A stretch of DNA of 64,000 nucleotides from Lentisalinibacter sediminis (GCF_040706615.1 NZ_JAPDRF010000007.1:248001-312000), one strand, 5' to 3'. Positions 16,336-25,912 are shown, counted from the first letter of the stretch. The notes: generated from the letters alone by a model not told the origin. Program-made: numbers and translations.

Positions 16336-17673
16336 TCAATCGATATTCAGCTTCTTGATCCGATACCTGAGCTGCCGGAAGGTCAGCCCCAGCAGCTTCG
16401 CCGCCGCCGTCTTGTTGTAACGGGTCTTCTCCAGCGCCTCCACAATGGCCTGGCGCTCAACGTCCTCTAGCTGGTCGCCCAGCGCTTCGGCGCGCGCTGC
16501 CGCCGCTGCCGCCGCCCCCTCTTTCGACGACGCCACGGCCGGGCGCAGCTGCAGATCGCCGCTGTCGATGATGCCGTTCGGCGACAGGGTCACCGCCCGC
16601 TCCAGGATGTTCTCCAGTTCGCGAACGTTGCCCGGGAAGGCGTAGCCGCACAGGGCTTCCAGGGCGCCGGGCGTCAGCTGCGCCGGCTCGCCGCCGGACT
16701 CCCGGGCGAAGCGGGCGAGGATGGCCTCGGCCAGCAGCGGGATGTCCTCGGTGCGCTCACGCAGGGGCGGGACGCGCAGCTCGATGACGTTGATGCGGTA
16801 GAAGAGGTCCTCGCGGAATTCGCCGCCGGCGACCATGGCTGCCAGGTCCCGGTGGGTGGCGCTGAGGATCCGCACGTCCACCGCCACCTCCCGCGGCGCG
16901 CCGACGGGCCGGATGGTCTTCTCCTGGATGAAGCGCAGCAGTTTCACCTGCATGGCCAGCGGGAGATCGGCGATCTCGTCCAGGAAGAGGGTGCCGCCGT
17001 CGGCCGTCTCGATGAGCCCCTTCTTGTCCGTCACGGCGCCGGTGAAGCTGCCTTTCTTGTGGCCGAAGAACTCGCTCTCCATGAGTTCGGCCGGGATGGC
17101 GCCGCAGTTCACCGGCACGAAGGGACCGTCCTTGCGCGGCCCGGACTCGTGGATCATGCGGGCGACCAGTTCCTTGCCGGTGCCGGACTCGCCGCAGATG
17201 TGCACGGGCGCCTGGCTGCGCGAGACCCGCGCGATCATGTCCCGGACCCGGTCGATGGCGGCGGAGCGGCCGAGCAGCTCCCGGGCGGTGTCGCCGCCGG
17301 CGGCGCCCAGCCGGATGGCGGCCCCGACGATATTGCGGAGATCCTTGACGTCCAGGGGCTTGGAGACGAAGTCGAAGGCGCCGAGCTTCAGCGCCTGCAC
17401 GGCGGTCTCCACGCTGCCGTGGGCCGTGATCATGGCCACCGGCACGCCCGGCGTGTGGCTCTGCATCCATTCCACCAGCTCGAGTCCGTCGCCGTCTGGC
17501 AGCCGCATGTCGGTGAGGCAGAGGTCGAAGTCGCCGCCACGGAGCTTCTGCTTGGCCGAGGCGACGTCGCCTGCCGTCTCGGTGGCGATGTCCATGCGGT
17601 TCAGGGTCATCGCGAGCAGTTCGCAGATGTCCGGCTCGTCGTCGACCACCAGTGCCTGTACGTCTGTCGTCAT
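16336..17673 (-). CDS. pilR: Sigma-54 response regulator PilR
   Basis: A 445-residue NtrC-type activator. The receiver domain (1-120) has the phosphoacceptor Asp in CLTDMRLPDGDGLE. The AAA+ domain has Walker A GESGTGKE and the sigma-54 contact loop GSFTGA. The C-terminal Fis-type helix-turn-helix reads NKTAAAKLLGLTFRQLRYRI. The start is the ATG at 17673, one base after the pilS stop; upstream in-frame residues would overlap pilS and do not belong to the receiver fold. With PilS it is expected to switch on the sigma-54 promoter found before pilA at 11455-11470. Confidence 0.96.
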   Translation of the reverse strand: MTTDVQALVVDDEPDICELLAMTLNRMDIATETAGDVASAKQKLRGGDFDLCLTDMRLPDGDGLELVEWMQSHTPGVPVAMITAHGSVETAVQALKLGAFDFVSKPLDVKDLRNIVGAAIRLGAAGGDTARELLGRSAAIDRVRDMIARVSRSQAPVHICGESGTGKELVARMIHESGPRKDGPFVPVNCGAIPAELMESEFFGHKKGSFTGAVTDKKGLIETADGGTLFLDEIADLPLAMQVKLLRFIQEKTIRPVGAPREVAVDVRILSATHRDLAAMVAGGEFREDLFYRINVIELRVPPLRERTEDIPLLAEAILARFARESGGEPAQLTPGALEALCGYAFPGNVRELENILERAVTLSPNGIIDSGDLQLRPAVASSKEGAAAAAAARAEALGDQLEDVERQAIVEALEKTRYNKTAAAKLLGLTFRQLRYRIKKLNID

Positions 17674-17674
17674 G

Positions 17675-19321
17675 TCAGCTCTGCCAGCGGTTCGGGTCCG
17701 CGAACACGATGCGGAATACGCTGCCTCCGCCATCGCGCGGCCGGTACGAGAGCGTGGCCCGGTTCAGTTCACATAATTCCCGCGAAATATACAGACCGAG
17801 CCCTGTCCCTCCCTGTCGCGCAGTGAAGAAGGGCTCGAAGATCTTATCGATGGTGCCGGTCTCCACACCGTGACCCCGGTCAAGAACTTCCAGATAGGGG
17901 CGGTCGCCCGGTTCCACGCGGCCGGTGCGCAGTATCACCTCGATGCCGCCGGTCTCGCTGGCGTATTTCACCGCATTGTCGCAGAGATTCCAGAGCACCT
18001 GGCGGAGGTGGCTGCGGTCCATGCGCACCTCCAGGTCGTCGCCGGGCTCGACGGTGAGCTCGCCCTCGTTGAGCTGCAGCGTCTTGGCGAACTCCTGCGT
18101 GAAGTCCTCGAGCCACGGGCCCAGCGCGAAGCGCTCGGGCTGGCTGGTGTCGCGGCGGGAGAGCTGGAGGATGTTGTCGATGATGTGGCTGACCCGGTCG
18201 GAGTGGGAGAGGATGATCTCGATCAGCCGTTTCTCCTCCTCCGAGATGGCCGGCGACTCCTGCAGCAGTTGCCCCGCGTGGCTCATGGCGCCCACCGGGT
18301 TGCGAATCTCGTGCGCGATGCTGGCGGAGAGGCGGCCCAGCGAGGCGAGCTTCGATTGCTGCACCCGCTCGGCGAGCAGGCTCGCGTCCTCCAGGAACAC
18401 CAGCACCGGTCCGCGGCCCTTGCCGGTGCGGCCGAAAGGAGCGAGGTGCACGAGGATGGGTGTGCCGCCTTCGGGGTCGGTCATGGTGAACTCAGGCGGC
18501 GGGCCCTCCCGGTCCACCATGCGCCAGGCGCGCACGTGGCGGTCGAGTTCCGGCGAGAGCATCGCGAGCTTCATGCCGGGCGAGAAGTTATCTGCACGCA
18601 GCAGGTGCGCGGCGGACTCGTTGATGAGCCGCACCCGGTCGTCGGCGTCGATCACCACGATGCTCTCGCGCAGGTGCTGGACGATGTAGTTGTTGAGCTC
18701 GGCCATGTTGGCGAGGTCCACGCCCCGCTGGTGGGCGAGTTCCTCGCTCTCCTGGATGCGCCGCGCCAGCGGCCGCGCCGCCAGCGCCACGATGAAGATC
18801 ACGGCGCCGAGGATGCCGGCCGCCGGGTAGCCGTCGGCGAACGCGGCGCCGCGCAACACCGAGATCATCTGGCTGAACAGGATGCCGATGGCAGCCACGG
18901 CGGCGAAAAACAGGGACAGCCGGCCGGGCATCACCAGGCTGCCGCCGCCGACGAAGACGATGAGCAGACCGCCGAGGCCGCTGGAGACGCCGCCGCTGGC
19001 GTACATCAGCAGCAGGATCGCGATCACGTCGATGGAGATCTGGGCGTAGATCTGCAGGCCGGCCACCGTGCGGCGCAGCCCCATCAGCGTGAACGCCGCC
19101 ACCATCAGGTAGGCGGCGGCAGTGCCGGCGAACAGTGCCGGTTGCTCGGCGCCCACCAGTCGGGGGTCGGTGTCGACGAAGAAGGCCAGCAGCGAGGCAG
19201 CGGCGATGAACAGGCGGAAGGCGGCGAGCGTGCCGAGCACTCGCCGGCCCAGTTCCGACGTGGCGCCGGCGGCCGCCTCCGGCACCGGATTCCCTTGGGT
19301 GTCTGCCGCGTTTTCTGCCAT
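17675..19321 (-). CDS. pilS: Sensor histidine kinase PilS
   Basis: A 548-residue membrane kinase with six hydrophobic segments in the first 190 residues, a PAS domain (about 205-310), the H-box SIAHEIRNPVGAM, and the N, G1 (DRGHGVE) and G2 (GGTGLGLYI) boxes of the ATPase domain. In Pseudomonas, PilS senses the inner-membrane pilin pool and controls PilR. It is cotranscribed with pilR, with stop and start one base apart. An N-terminal extension of about 25 Ala/Gly/Pro-rich residues precedes the first helix, so a slightly shorter start is possible. Confidence 0.94.
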   Translation of the reverse strand: MAENAADTQGNPVPEAAAGATSELGRRVLGTLAAFRLFIAAASLLAFFVDTDPRLVGAEQPALFAGTAAAYLMVAAFTLMGLRRTVAGLQIYAQISIDVIAILLLMYASGGVSSGLGGLLIVFVGGGSLVMPGRLSLFFAAVAAIGILFSQMISVLRGAAFADGYPAAGILGAVIFIVALAARPLARRIQESEELAHQRGVDLANMAELNNYIVQHLRESIVVIDADDRVRLINESAAHLLRADNFSPGMKLAMLSPELDRHVRAWRMVDREGPPPEFTMTDPEGGTPILVHLAPFGRTGKGRGPVLVFLEDASLLAERVQQSKLASLGRLSASIAHEIRNPVGAMSHAGQLLQESPAISEEEKRLIEIILSHSDRVSHIIDNILQLSRRDTSQPERFALGPWLEDFTQEFAKTLQLNEGELTVEPGDDLEVRMDRSHLRQVLWNLCDNAVKYASETGGIEVILRTGRVEPGDRPYLEVLDRGHGVETGTIDKIFEPFFTARQGGTGLGLYISRELCELNRATLSYRPRDGGGSVFRIVFADPNRWQS

Positions 19322-19327
19322 ATCGGG

Positions 19328-19349
19328 TCGGGCCTGAAGGCCCTCCTAC
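19328..19349 (-). repeat. REP-like element, copy 1
   Basis: On the minus strand the 22-base element begins GTAGGAGGGCCTTCAGGCCC and ends GA. Its core GGGCCTTCAGGCCC can form a hairpin. Identical copies lie at 32636-32657 and 32993-33014. This one sits between pilS and sucC, close to the pilS start. Confidence 0.8.
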
Positions 19350-19505
19350 ATGTCTGTTGGGGCCGAATTGTAGTGGAACCCGCCTTCTGACGGGGCTTTG
19401 CCAATCCTCGACCTTTGCCCCACAATACGCACCTCTTCCGCGGGCGGCCGCGAACCAGAACGCAGAAACCGGCCCGCGTCTCCCAACTGACAGTCCGGAC
19501 GAACG

Positions 19506-20666
19506 ATGAATCTGCACGAATATCAGGCCAAACGGCTGTTCGCCGATTACGGCATCCCCGTGCCCGAGGGCCGGCCCGCGGAGACGGCCGACGCCGCCGT
19601 GGCGGCCGCCCAAGAGCTCGGCGGCGATCTCTGGGTGGTGAAGGCCCAGGTCCATGCGGGCGGGCGCGGCAAGGCGGGGGGCGTGAAGCTCTGCCGCAGC
19701 GCCGATGAGGTACGCGAGGCCGCCGAGGGCATGCTCGGCACGCAACTCGTCACCCACCAGTCCGGCCCCGAGGGGCTGCCGGTCAACGTGGTCTACGTGG
19801 AATCCGGCTCGGCGATCGAGCGCGAACTCTATCTCAGCATGCTGGTGGACCGGGAGGCCAAGCGCGTTGCCATTATCGCCTCCGCCGCGGGCGGCATGGA
19901 TATCGAGGAGGTGGCGGAGAAGACGCCGGAGCAGATCTTCTCGGTCGCGGTCTCGCCTGCCGCCGGCCTGCAGCCCTACCAGATCCGCCGGCTCGGTTTC
20001 GGGCTCGGCCTCGACAAGGGCCAGCTGAAGCAGTTCGGCATTCTGCTGAACAAGCTCTACGCCCTGTTCGAGGACAAGGACGCGAGCCTGCTCGAGATCA
20101 ACCCGCTGATCGTCACGGGCGACGGCGACATCGTCGCGCTGGACGCCAAGATCAACATCGAGGAAAACGCGCTGTTCCGCCAGCAGTCGCTCGAGGAGAT
20201 GCGTGACGCGTCCCAGGAAGACGACACCGAGCGCGAGGCCCGGGAGCACGATCTCAACTACGTCTCCCTGGGCGGCGACATCGCCTGCATGGTGAACGGG
20301 GCAGGCCTCGCCATGGCCACCATGGACCTGATCAAACTGCACGGCGGCGAGCCGGCCAACTTCCTGGACGTGGGCGGCGGCGCCACCGCCGAGCGCGTGG
20401 CCGAGGCCTTCAAGCTGATCCTCTCCAACGAGAGCGTGAAAGCCATCCTGGTGAACATCTTCGGTGGCATCGTGCGCTGCGATCTCATCGCCGACGGCAT
20501 CATCACCGCGGTGAAGGAGGTGGGCGTCGAGGTGCCCGTGGTGGCGCGCCTGGAAGGCACCAACGTCGAGCAGGGCCGCGAGAAGCTGGCCGGCAGCGGC
20601 CTGGACATCATCGCGGCATCGGATCTCACCGACGCGGCCAAGAAGGCCGTGGCGGCGGCCGGCTGA
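19506..20666 (+). CDS. sucC: Succinyl-CoA ligase (ADP-forming) beta subunit
   Basis: The beta subunit of the TCA-cycle enzyme that makes ATP or GTP from succinyl-CoA. It has 386 residues, normal for the family. It opens MNLHEYQAKRLFADYGIPVP, has the ATP-grasp domain with KAQVHAGGRGKAGGVKL, and the C-terminal flavodoxin-like ligase domain with NIFGGIVRCDLIADGI. The gene for the alpha subunit follows after 11 bases. sucAB are not in the window, so sucCD is a free-standing pair here. Confidence 0.98.
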   Translation: MNLHEYQAKRLFADYGIPVPEGRPAETADAAVAAAQELGGDLWVVKAQVHAGGRGKAGGVKLCRSADEVREAAEGMLGTQLVTHQSGPEGLPVNVVYVESGSAIERELYLSMLVDREAKRVAIIASAAGGMDIEEVAEKTPEQIFSVAVSPAAGLQPYQIRRLGFGLGLDKGQLKQFGILLNKLYALFEDKDASLLEINPLIVTGDGDIVALDAKINIEENALFRQQSLEEMRDASQEDDTEREAREHDLNYVSLGGDIACMVNGAGLAMATMDLIKLHGGEPANFLDVGGGATAERVAEAFKLILSNESVKAILVNIFGGIVRCDLIADGIITAVKEVGVEVPVVARLEGTNVEQGREKLAGSGLDIIAASDLTDAAKKAVAAAG

Positions 20667-20677
20667 CAGGAGCATCC

Positions 20678-21550
20678 ATGAGCGTTCTAGTCGACAACAA
20701 TTCCCGTATCGTCTGCCAGGGCATCACCGGCAACCAGGGGTCCTTCCACACCGAGCAGTGCATCGCCTACGGCACCAACGTGGTGGCGGGCGTCACCCCG
20801 GGCCGCGGCGGCGAGGAGCATCTGGGCGTGCCCGTGTTCAACACCATGCACGAGGCGGTGGCCGAGACCGGCGCCGACGTCAGCATGATCTATGTGCCGG
20901 CGCCCTTCGCGGCCGATGCCATCCTGGAGGCGGCGGACTCCGGCGTGGGCCTGGTGGTCTGCATCACCGAGGGCATCCCGGTGCTGGACATGGTGAAGGT
21001 GCGCGCCGCGCTGGCCGCCTACGACTGCCGGCTGATCGGGCCGAACTGCCCGGGCATCATCACGCCGGGGCAGGCGAAGATCGGCATCATGCCCGGCATG
21101 ATCCACCAGGCCGGGCGCATCGGCGTCATCTCCCGCTCGGGCACGCTGACCTATGAGGCGGTCTATCAGACCACCCAGGCCGAGCTCGGCCAGTCCACCT
21201 GCATCGGCATCGGCGGCGACCCGGTACGCGGGATGGACTTCATCGACTGCCTGAAGCTGTTCGAGGCCGACGCCGAGACCGACGGCATTATCATGGTGGG
21301 CGAGATCGGCGGCACCGACGAGGAGGCCGCCGCGGCGTACATCGCGGACCACGTCTCCAAGCCGGTGGTGGCCTACATCGCCGGCGTGACGGCGCCGCCG
21401 GGCAAGCGCATGGGCCATGCCGGCGCCATTGTCGCCGGCGGCAAGGGCACGGCGGAGGCCAAGTTCGAGGCTCTTGAGGAGGCCGGCGTCACCACGGTGC
21501 GCTCGCCGGCGGATCTCGGTTCCGCCATCGCCTCGGCGCTCGGGGGCTGA
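20678..21550 (+). CDS. sucD: Succinyl-CoA ligase alpha subunit
   Basis: Forms the CoA-binding and phosphohistidine half of succinyl-CoA ligase. It has 290 residues: CoA-binding Rossmann domain with GITGNQGSFHTEQ, IGPNCPGIITPG in the middle, and the phosphorylated His in the GHAGAIV segment near residue 246. It opens MSVLVDNNSRIVCQGITGN as usual. It is coupled to sucC and followed by nadE after 34 bases, perhaps in one transcript. Confidence 0.98.
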   Translation: MSVLVDNNSRIVCQGITGNQGSFHTEQCIAYGTNVVAGVTPGRGGEEHLGVPVFNTMHEAVAETGADVSMIYVPAPFAADAILEAADSGVGLVVCITEGIPVLDMVKVRAALAAYDCRLIGPNCPGIITPGQAKIGIMPGMIHQAGRIGVISRSGTLTYEAVYQTTQAELGQSTCIGIGGDPVRGMDFIDCLKLFEADAETDGIIMVGEIGGTDEEAAAAYIADHVSKPVVAYIAGVTAPPGKRMGHAGAIVAGGKGTAEAKFEALEEAGVTTVRSPADLGSAIASALGG

Positions 21551-21584
21551 GCCGCGCCGGGCTGCCGCCTGGCCCACTACCGAC

Positions 21585-23225
21585 ATGGCCGAGTCGCTGA
21601 AGCTCGTTCTCGCGCAACTCAATCCGGTGGTCGGAGGCGTCACCGACAACACGGAGCGGCTGCTCGCGACGGCCGCCCGCGCCCGGGACGAGCACGGCGC
21701 GGATCTGGTGGTGTTCCCGGAGCTTTTCCTCTGCGGCTATCCGCCGGAGGATCTCCTGTTCCACTCCGGCCTGCGGCGCCAGATCGCCGCCGCGCTGGAG
21801 CGTATCCGCGCCGAGCTCGAGGGCGTCGCGGTGCTGGTGGGGTTCCCGGAGTACGACGGCGAGCGGCTGTACAACGCCGCGATCGTGATCGAGGACGGCC
21901 GGGAACTCGCCCGCTACCGCAAGCATCTGCTGCCGAACTACCGGGTATTCGACGAGAAGCGCTATTTCACGCCGGGCGAAAAGCCGGCCGTGTTCCGCTT
22001 CCGCGGTACCCGTGTGGGTCTCACCATCTGCGAGGACATCTGGCAGCCGGGTCCGGCGCGGCTCGCACGGGGTGCCGGCGCCGAGGTCATCCTGACCATC
22101 AACGGCTCGCCCTACGACACGGTCAGTCAGGACAAGCGCGAGCGCATGGGCTGCGCCCGCGCCGGCGAGAACGGTGTGCCGCTGGTCTATCTGAACATGG
22201 TGGGCGGCCAGGACGAGCTGGTCTTCGACGGCGGCTCCTTCGTGGCCGACGCCAAAGGGAATCTCACCTTCCGGGCGCCGATGTTCGAGGAGGGGCTCTT
22301 CCCGCTCGAACTCCATATCGGCCGCCGTGCGATCGAGCCCGAGCCGCTGCCGCTCGCCGAGCTGCCCGGGGCGGAGGAGAGCGTGTATTCGGCACTGGTG
22401 CTCGGCACCCGCGACTATGTGGACAAGCACGGCTTCCCCGGCGTGGTGCTGGGCCTGTCCGGCGGCATCGATTCCGCACTGACGCTGGCCGTGGCGGTGG
22501 ATGCGCTCGGCCCGGAGCGGGTGCAGGCGGTGATGATGCCCTACCGCTACACGGCGGACATCAGCCGCACGGATGCGGCGGCCCAGGCGGAGGGTATGGG
22601 GGTGCGCTACGACGTCATCTCCATCGAGCCCATGGTGGATGCCACGCTCGCCCAGCTGGCGCCCCTGTTCGAGGGGCTGGCGGAGGACGCGACGGAGGAG
22701 AACATCCAGTCCCGTTGCCGGGGCATCCTGCTGATGGCCATCTCGAACAAGACCGGCCGCATGCTGCTGACCACCGGCAACAAGTCGGAGATGGCGGTGG
22801 GCTATGCCACCCTGTACGGCGACATGGCCGGCGGGTTCGCGCCGCTGAAGGACTGCGCCAAGACGCTGGTGTACCGGCTGGCCCGATATCGTAATTCCCG
22901 CGACGGCGGCTCGCCGGTGATCCCGGAGCGGGTCATCACCCGTCCGCCCTCCGCCGAGCTCAAGCCCGGCCAGCAGGACACGGATTCGCTGCCGCCCTAT
23001 GAAGAGCTGGATCCCATCCTGGCCGCGTTCATCGAAGAGGATCTGTCGGTGGAGGAGATCGCCGCGCGGGGCTACGAGCGCGAGACCGTGCTGCGGGTGC
23101 TGAACATGGTGCGGCGGAGCGAGTACAAGCGCCGCCAGGCGCCGCCGGGCGTGCGCATCTCCACCCGTGCATTCGGCCGCGACTGGCGCTACCCGATCAC
23201 CTCGGGCTATCGCTTCCCCGGGTAG
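21585..23225 (+). CDS. nadE: Glutamine-dependent NAD+ synthetase
   Basis: Converts nicotinate adenine dinucleotide to NAD+ using glutamine. It has 546 residues. The N-terminal nitrilase-type glutaminase (about 1-255) has the Glu in VVFPELFLCGYPPEDLLF, Lys in YRKHLLPNY and the nucleophile Cys in LTICEDIW. The C-terminal synthetase has GLSGGIDSALTLAVAV (P-loop of the N-type ATP pyrophosphatases) and TTGNKSEMAVGY. The start is the ATG at 21585 (MAESLKLVLAQLNP); upstream codons in frame belong to sucD. A bifunctional NadE means no separate amidotransferase is required. Confidence 0.97.
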   Translation: MAESLKLVLAQLNPVVGGVTDNTERLLATAARARDEHGADLVVFPELFLCGYPPEDLLFHSGLRRQIAAALERIRAELEGVAVLVGFPEYDGERLYNAAIVIEDGRELARYRKHLLPNYRVFDEKRYFTPGEKPAVFRFRGTRVGLTICEDIWQPGPARLARGAGAEVILTINGSPYDTVSQDKRERMGCARAGENGVPLVYLNMVGGQDELVFDGGSFVADAKGNLTFRAPMFEEGLFPLELHIGRRAIEPEPLPLAELPGAEESVYSALVLGTRDYVDKHGFPGVVLGLSGGIDSALTLAVAVDALGPERVQAVMMPYRYTADISRTDAAAQAEGMGVRYDVISIEPMVDATLAQLAPLFEGLAEDATEENIQSRCRGILLMAISNKTGRMLLTTGNKSEMAVGYATLYGDMAGGFAPLKDCAKTLVYRLARYRNSRDGGSPVIPERVITRPPSAELKPGQQDTDSLPPYEELDPILAAFIEEDLSVEEIAARGYERETVLRVLNMVRRSEYKRRQAPPGVRISTRAFGRDWRYPITSGYRFPG

Positions 23226-23269
23226 AGCCTTTCAGGCGGCCCTCGACCACGCGGGCGCCGGTAGGCAGA

Positions 23270-24091
23270 TCAGCTGTCCGGGAAATTCTCTGCGAGCACC
23301 CGGCGGGTGTCGGCGGCCAGCTCGTCCAGATCCAGCTTCTCGTAGGCGCGCACCATGATCTCCAGCGACTTCTCGTTCGCCGGCGTGCCGTTGTATTCCT
23401 CCAGCGCGGTCTTCGCCCGGTTCAGTGCGGCGATCCATGCACCCCGGCGGAGGTAGTACTCGGCCACGTGGTTCTCGTAGGCCGCCAGCCGGTTCTTCAG
23501 GAAGATCATCCGCTGCGTGGCATCCGCGGCGTAATCGCTGGTGGGGTAGCGCTCCACCAGCCTCTTGAAGGCGGCGAACGAGCGACGGGTATCGGTGGGT
23601 GGGCGGTCCGAGCGGTCGACGCCGAACGTCCGGTCCAGCAGGCTCGGCTCTTTGTCGAACCAGGTCAGGCCCTGCAGGTAGAGCGCGTAGTCCACCCGCG
23701 GGTGGGTGGGGTTCTCGCGCATGAACTGGTCCGCAGCGTCGATGGCCTGCTCGGCGCGCCCACTCTTGTAATAGGCATAGATCAGGTCGATCTGGGACTG
23801 CTTGCCGAATTCGGTGAACGGGAAGCGGGCCTGGATCTGCTCGAAGATGAGGATGGCCTGGCGGTAATTGCCGTTGGCCAGGGAGCGCTGGCCGCGCTCG
23901 TACACTTCTTCCACCGCGCCCTGCTGGCGCTCGGGCCCGTCGGTGCCGCAGGCGACCGCAGCCAGGGCGAGGCAGGCGATCAGCAACAGCCGGCTGGCGG
24001 CGCCCGGCCATGCAGAGACGGTGGCGGAAACCGTGCCGGAGACCGGTTTGGAAACGGTGGGCCGGGTGGCTTGGCGCATAATGCTGGGCAT
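23270..24091 (-). CDS. bamD: Outer-membrane assembly lipoprotein BamD (ComL)
   Basis: An essential lipoprotein of the BAM complex that inserts outer-membrane beta-barrels. It has 273 residues. The signal peptide ends in the lipobox LAAVAC, so the mature protein starts at Cys about residue 46, after a rather long N-region. About five TPR repeats follow, including YERGQRSLANGNYRQAILIF, FTEFGKQSQIDLIYAYYKSG and YPTSDYAADATQRMIFLKN. Either the ATG at 24091 or the one at 24079 may be the start; neither has a clear ribosome-binding site. It is divergent from rluD, with 48 bases between, the classical bamD-rluD arrangement. Confidence 0.95.
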   Translation of the reverse strand: MPSIMRQATRPTVSKPVSGTVSATVSAWPGAASRLLLIACLALAAVACGTDGPERQQGAVEEVYERGQRSLANGNYRQAILIFEQIQARFPFTEFGKQSQIDLIYAYYKSGRAEQAIDAADQFMRENPTHPRVDYALYLQGLTWFDKEPSLLDRTFGVDRSDRPPTDTRRSFAAFKRLVERYPTSDYAADATQRMIFLKNRLAAYENHVAEYYLRRGAWIAALNRAKTALEEYNGTPANEKSLEIMVRAYEKLDLDELAADTRRVLAENFPDS

Positions 24092-24139
24092 AGTCGGCGG
24101 AGTATAACGTAAACTGCCGGGCTTACCCGAGGCCCCCCG

Positions 24140-25108
24140 ATGACGGAGACAGCACAGACACTGAGGCAGGAGATCCCCGAGGCGCTGGCCGGCAAGCGGA
24201 TGGACCAGGCGCTCGCGCAGATGTTCCCCCAGTACTCGCGCAGCCGCCTGAAGGAGTGGCTGCTGGCCGGCCTGATCACCGTGGACGGCCGCGGCTGCCG
24301 CCCGCGGGATGCGGTGAGCGGCGGCGAGACCGTGGAGCTGAACGCGGTGGTCGAGCCGGAGACTCGTGTGGAGGCGGAGCCGGTCGTCTTCCGGGTGGTG
24401 CACGAGGACGCGGGCCTGATCGTGGTGGACAAGCCGGCCGGTCTCGTCGTGCACCCGGGGGCCGGCAATCGGGAAGGCACCCTGCAGAACGGCCTGTTGC
24501 ACCGCTACCCGGAACTCGCCACCGTGCCGCGGGCCGGGATCGTGCATCGGCTGGACAAGGACACCAGCGGGCTGATGCTGGTGGCGCGGACGGTGGAGGC
24601 CCACACGGCGCTGGTCCGCGCGCTGGGCCGTCGAGACATCCGTCGTGAGTACCGGGCGGTGTGCCGGGGCGTGCTGACGGCGGGGGGCACGATCGACGCG
24701 CCCATCGACCGCCATCCGGTCCAGCGCACGCGCATGGCGGTACGCGAGGGCGGCCGTCCGGCGGTGAGCCACTACCGTGTGGTGGAGCGCTTCGTGGCGC
24801 ACACCGACGTGCGCGTGCGCCTCGAGACCGGCCGCACCCACCAGATCCGCGTGCACTTCGCCCACATCCGTCATCCATTGCTGGGCGACCCGGTCTACGG
24901 CGGGCGCCTGCAGCTGCCGCCCGGGGCCGACGAGGCGCTCGCGGCCACGCTCCGGCACTTCCGGCGCCAGGCGCTGCACGCCGAGTCGCTGGCCCTCGAA
25001 CATCCGGTGAGCGGCGAGGAACTCGCGTTCTCTTCGCCGCTGCCCGACGACCACGCCGCGTTGCTCGCGGCGTTGCGGGCCCACCGGGAGCGGGTGGAGG
25101 CCGGCTGA
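24140..25108 (+). CDS. rluD: 23S rRNA pseudouridine synthase RluD
   Basis: Makes the pseudouridines of helix 69 (positions 1911/1915/1917 in E. coli) of 23S rRNA. It has 322 residues: an S4 RNA-binding domain (about 15-75, RLKEWLLAGLITVDG) and an RsuA/RluD catalytic domain with the catalytic Asp in IVHRLDKDTSGLMLVARTVE. ETGRTHQIRVHF is typical. The stop overlaps the pgeF start by one base (TGATG), so the pair is translationally coupled. Confidence 0.96.
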   Translation: MTETAQTLRQEIPEALAGKRMDQALAQMFPQYSRSRLKEWLLAGLITVDGRGCRPRDAVSGGETVELNAVVEPETRVEAEPVVFRVVHEDAGLIVVDKPAGLVVHPGAGNREGTLQNGLLHRYPELATVPRAGIVHRLDKDTSGLMLVARTVEAHTALVRALGRRDIRREYRAVCRGVLTAGGTIDAPIDRHPVQRTRMAVREGGRPAVSHYRVVERFVAHTDVRVRLETGRTHQIRVHFAHIRHPLLGDPVYGGRLQLPPGADEALAATLRHFRRQALHAESLALEHPVSGEELAFSSPLPDDHAALLAALRAHRERVEAG

Positions 25109-25836
25109 TGGACATTCTGCGAGCCGACTGGGAAGCCCCCGCGGCGGTTGCCGCAGCGGCCACCACCCGTGCCGGCGGCGTGAGTACGGGCGCCTACGCG
25201 GCCCTCAACCTCGGCGCGCACGTCGGCGACGACCCGGCGGCGGTGGCGGAGAACCGGCGTCGCCTGGCGAAGGCGCTGAATCTGCCCGGCGAACCGGCCT
25301 GGCTCGCCCAGGTCCACGGCACCCGGGTGGTGGAGGCGCGACCCGGTGGCACTCCGGCAGAGGCGGACGCCGCCGTGACCCGGGAACCGGGGGTGGTCTG
25401 CGCCGTGCTCACGGCCGACTGCCTGCCGGTGCTGCTCGCCAGCCGCCGCGGCGACGAGGTGGCGGCCGCACATGCCGGCTGGCGCGGGCTCGCGGACGGC
25501 ATCGTCGAGGCGACCCTGGCCGCGATGACGACACCGCCGGCGGAACTCCTCGCCTGGCTCGGCCCCGCCATCGCCCAGCCCGCCTTCGAGGTCGGCGGGG
25601 AGGTGCGCGAGCGATTCATCGAGCGGGACGTCGTCAATGCTGCTTTCTTCGCGCCCAACGACCGCGGCCGCTGGCAGGCGGACCTGGCCGGCCTGGCCAG
25701 GCGGGAGCTCGAGGCCGCCGGCGTGACGGTCAGCGGCGGCGGCTACTGCACCCACGACGAGGCCGAACGCTTCTTCTCCTACCGGCGCGACCACGACTGC
25801 GGCCGTCAGGCCACTCTGGTCTGGATACGGGGCTGA
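25108..25836 (+). CDS. pgeF: Multicopper-polyphenol oxidase-fold protein PgeF/YfiH
   Basis: A 242-residue member of the DUF152 (YfiH/YlmD/LACC1) family. E. coli PgeF removes L-Ser misincorporated in peptidoglycan precursors, and relatives act as purine nucleoside phosphorylases/deaminases. The metal-site His-Cys-His is visible in LAQVHGTRVV, LTADCLPVLL and AAAHAGWRGL. The start is the ATG that shares a base with the rluD stop. The coupling of rluD, pgeF and then clpB is conserved. The family is certain; the exact reaction is debated. Confidence 0.92.
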   Translation: MDILRADWEAPAAVAAAATTRAGGVSTGAYAALNLGAHVGDDPAAVAENRRRLAKALNLPGEPAWLAQVHGTRVVEARPGGTPAEADAAVTREPGVVCAVLTADCLPVLLASRRGDEVAAAHAGWRGLADGIVEATLAAMTTPPAELLAWLGPAIAQPAFEVGGEVRERFIERDVVNAAFFAPNDRGRWQADLAGLARRELEAAGVTVSGGGYCTHDEAERFFSYRRDHDCGRQATLVWIRG

Positions 25837-25884
25837 GGGCCCGACGGCACGGTGGGACCGGAGGCCACCGAGGCCGCGCCGGCG

Positions 25885-25912
25885 CTTGAAACTGCGGCTT
25901 CCGGCACCATTT
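25885..25912 (+). promoter_or_regulatory. Sigma-32 heat-shock promoter of clpB
   Basis: CTTGAA at 25885-25890 and CACCATTT at 25905-25912 are separated by 14 bases. This matches the sigma-32 consensus (CTTGAA, 13-15 bases, CCCCATnT) at all but one defined position. It lies about 40 bases before the clpB ATG. Confidence 0.8.
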
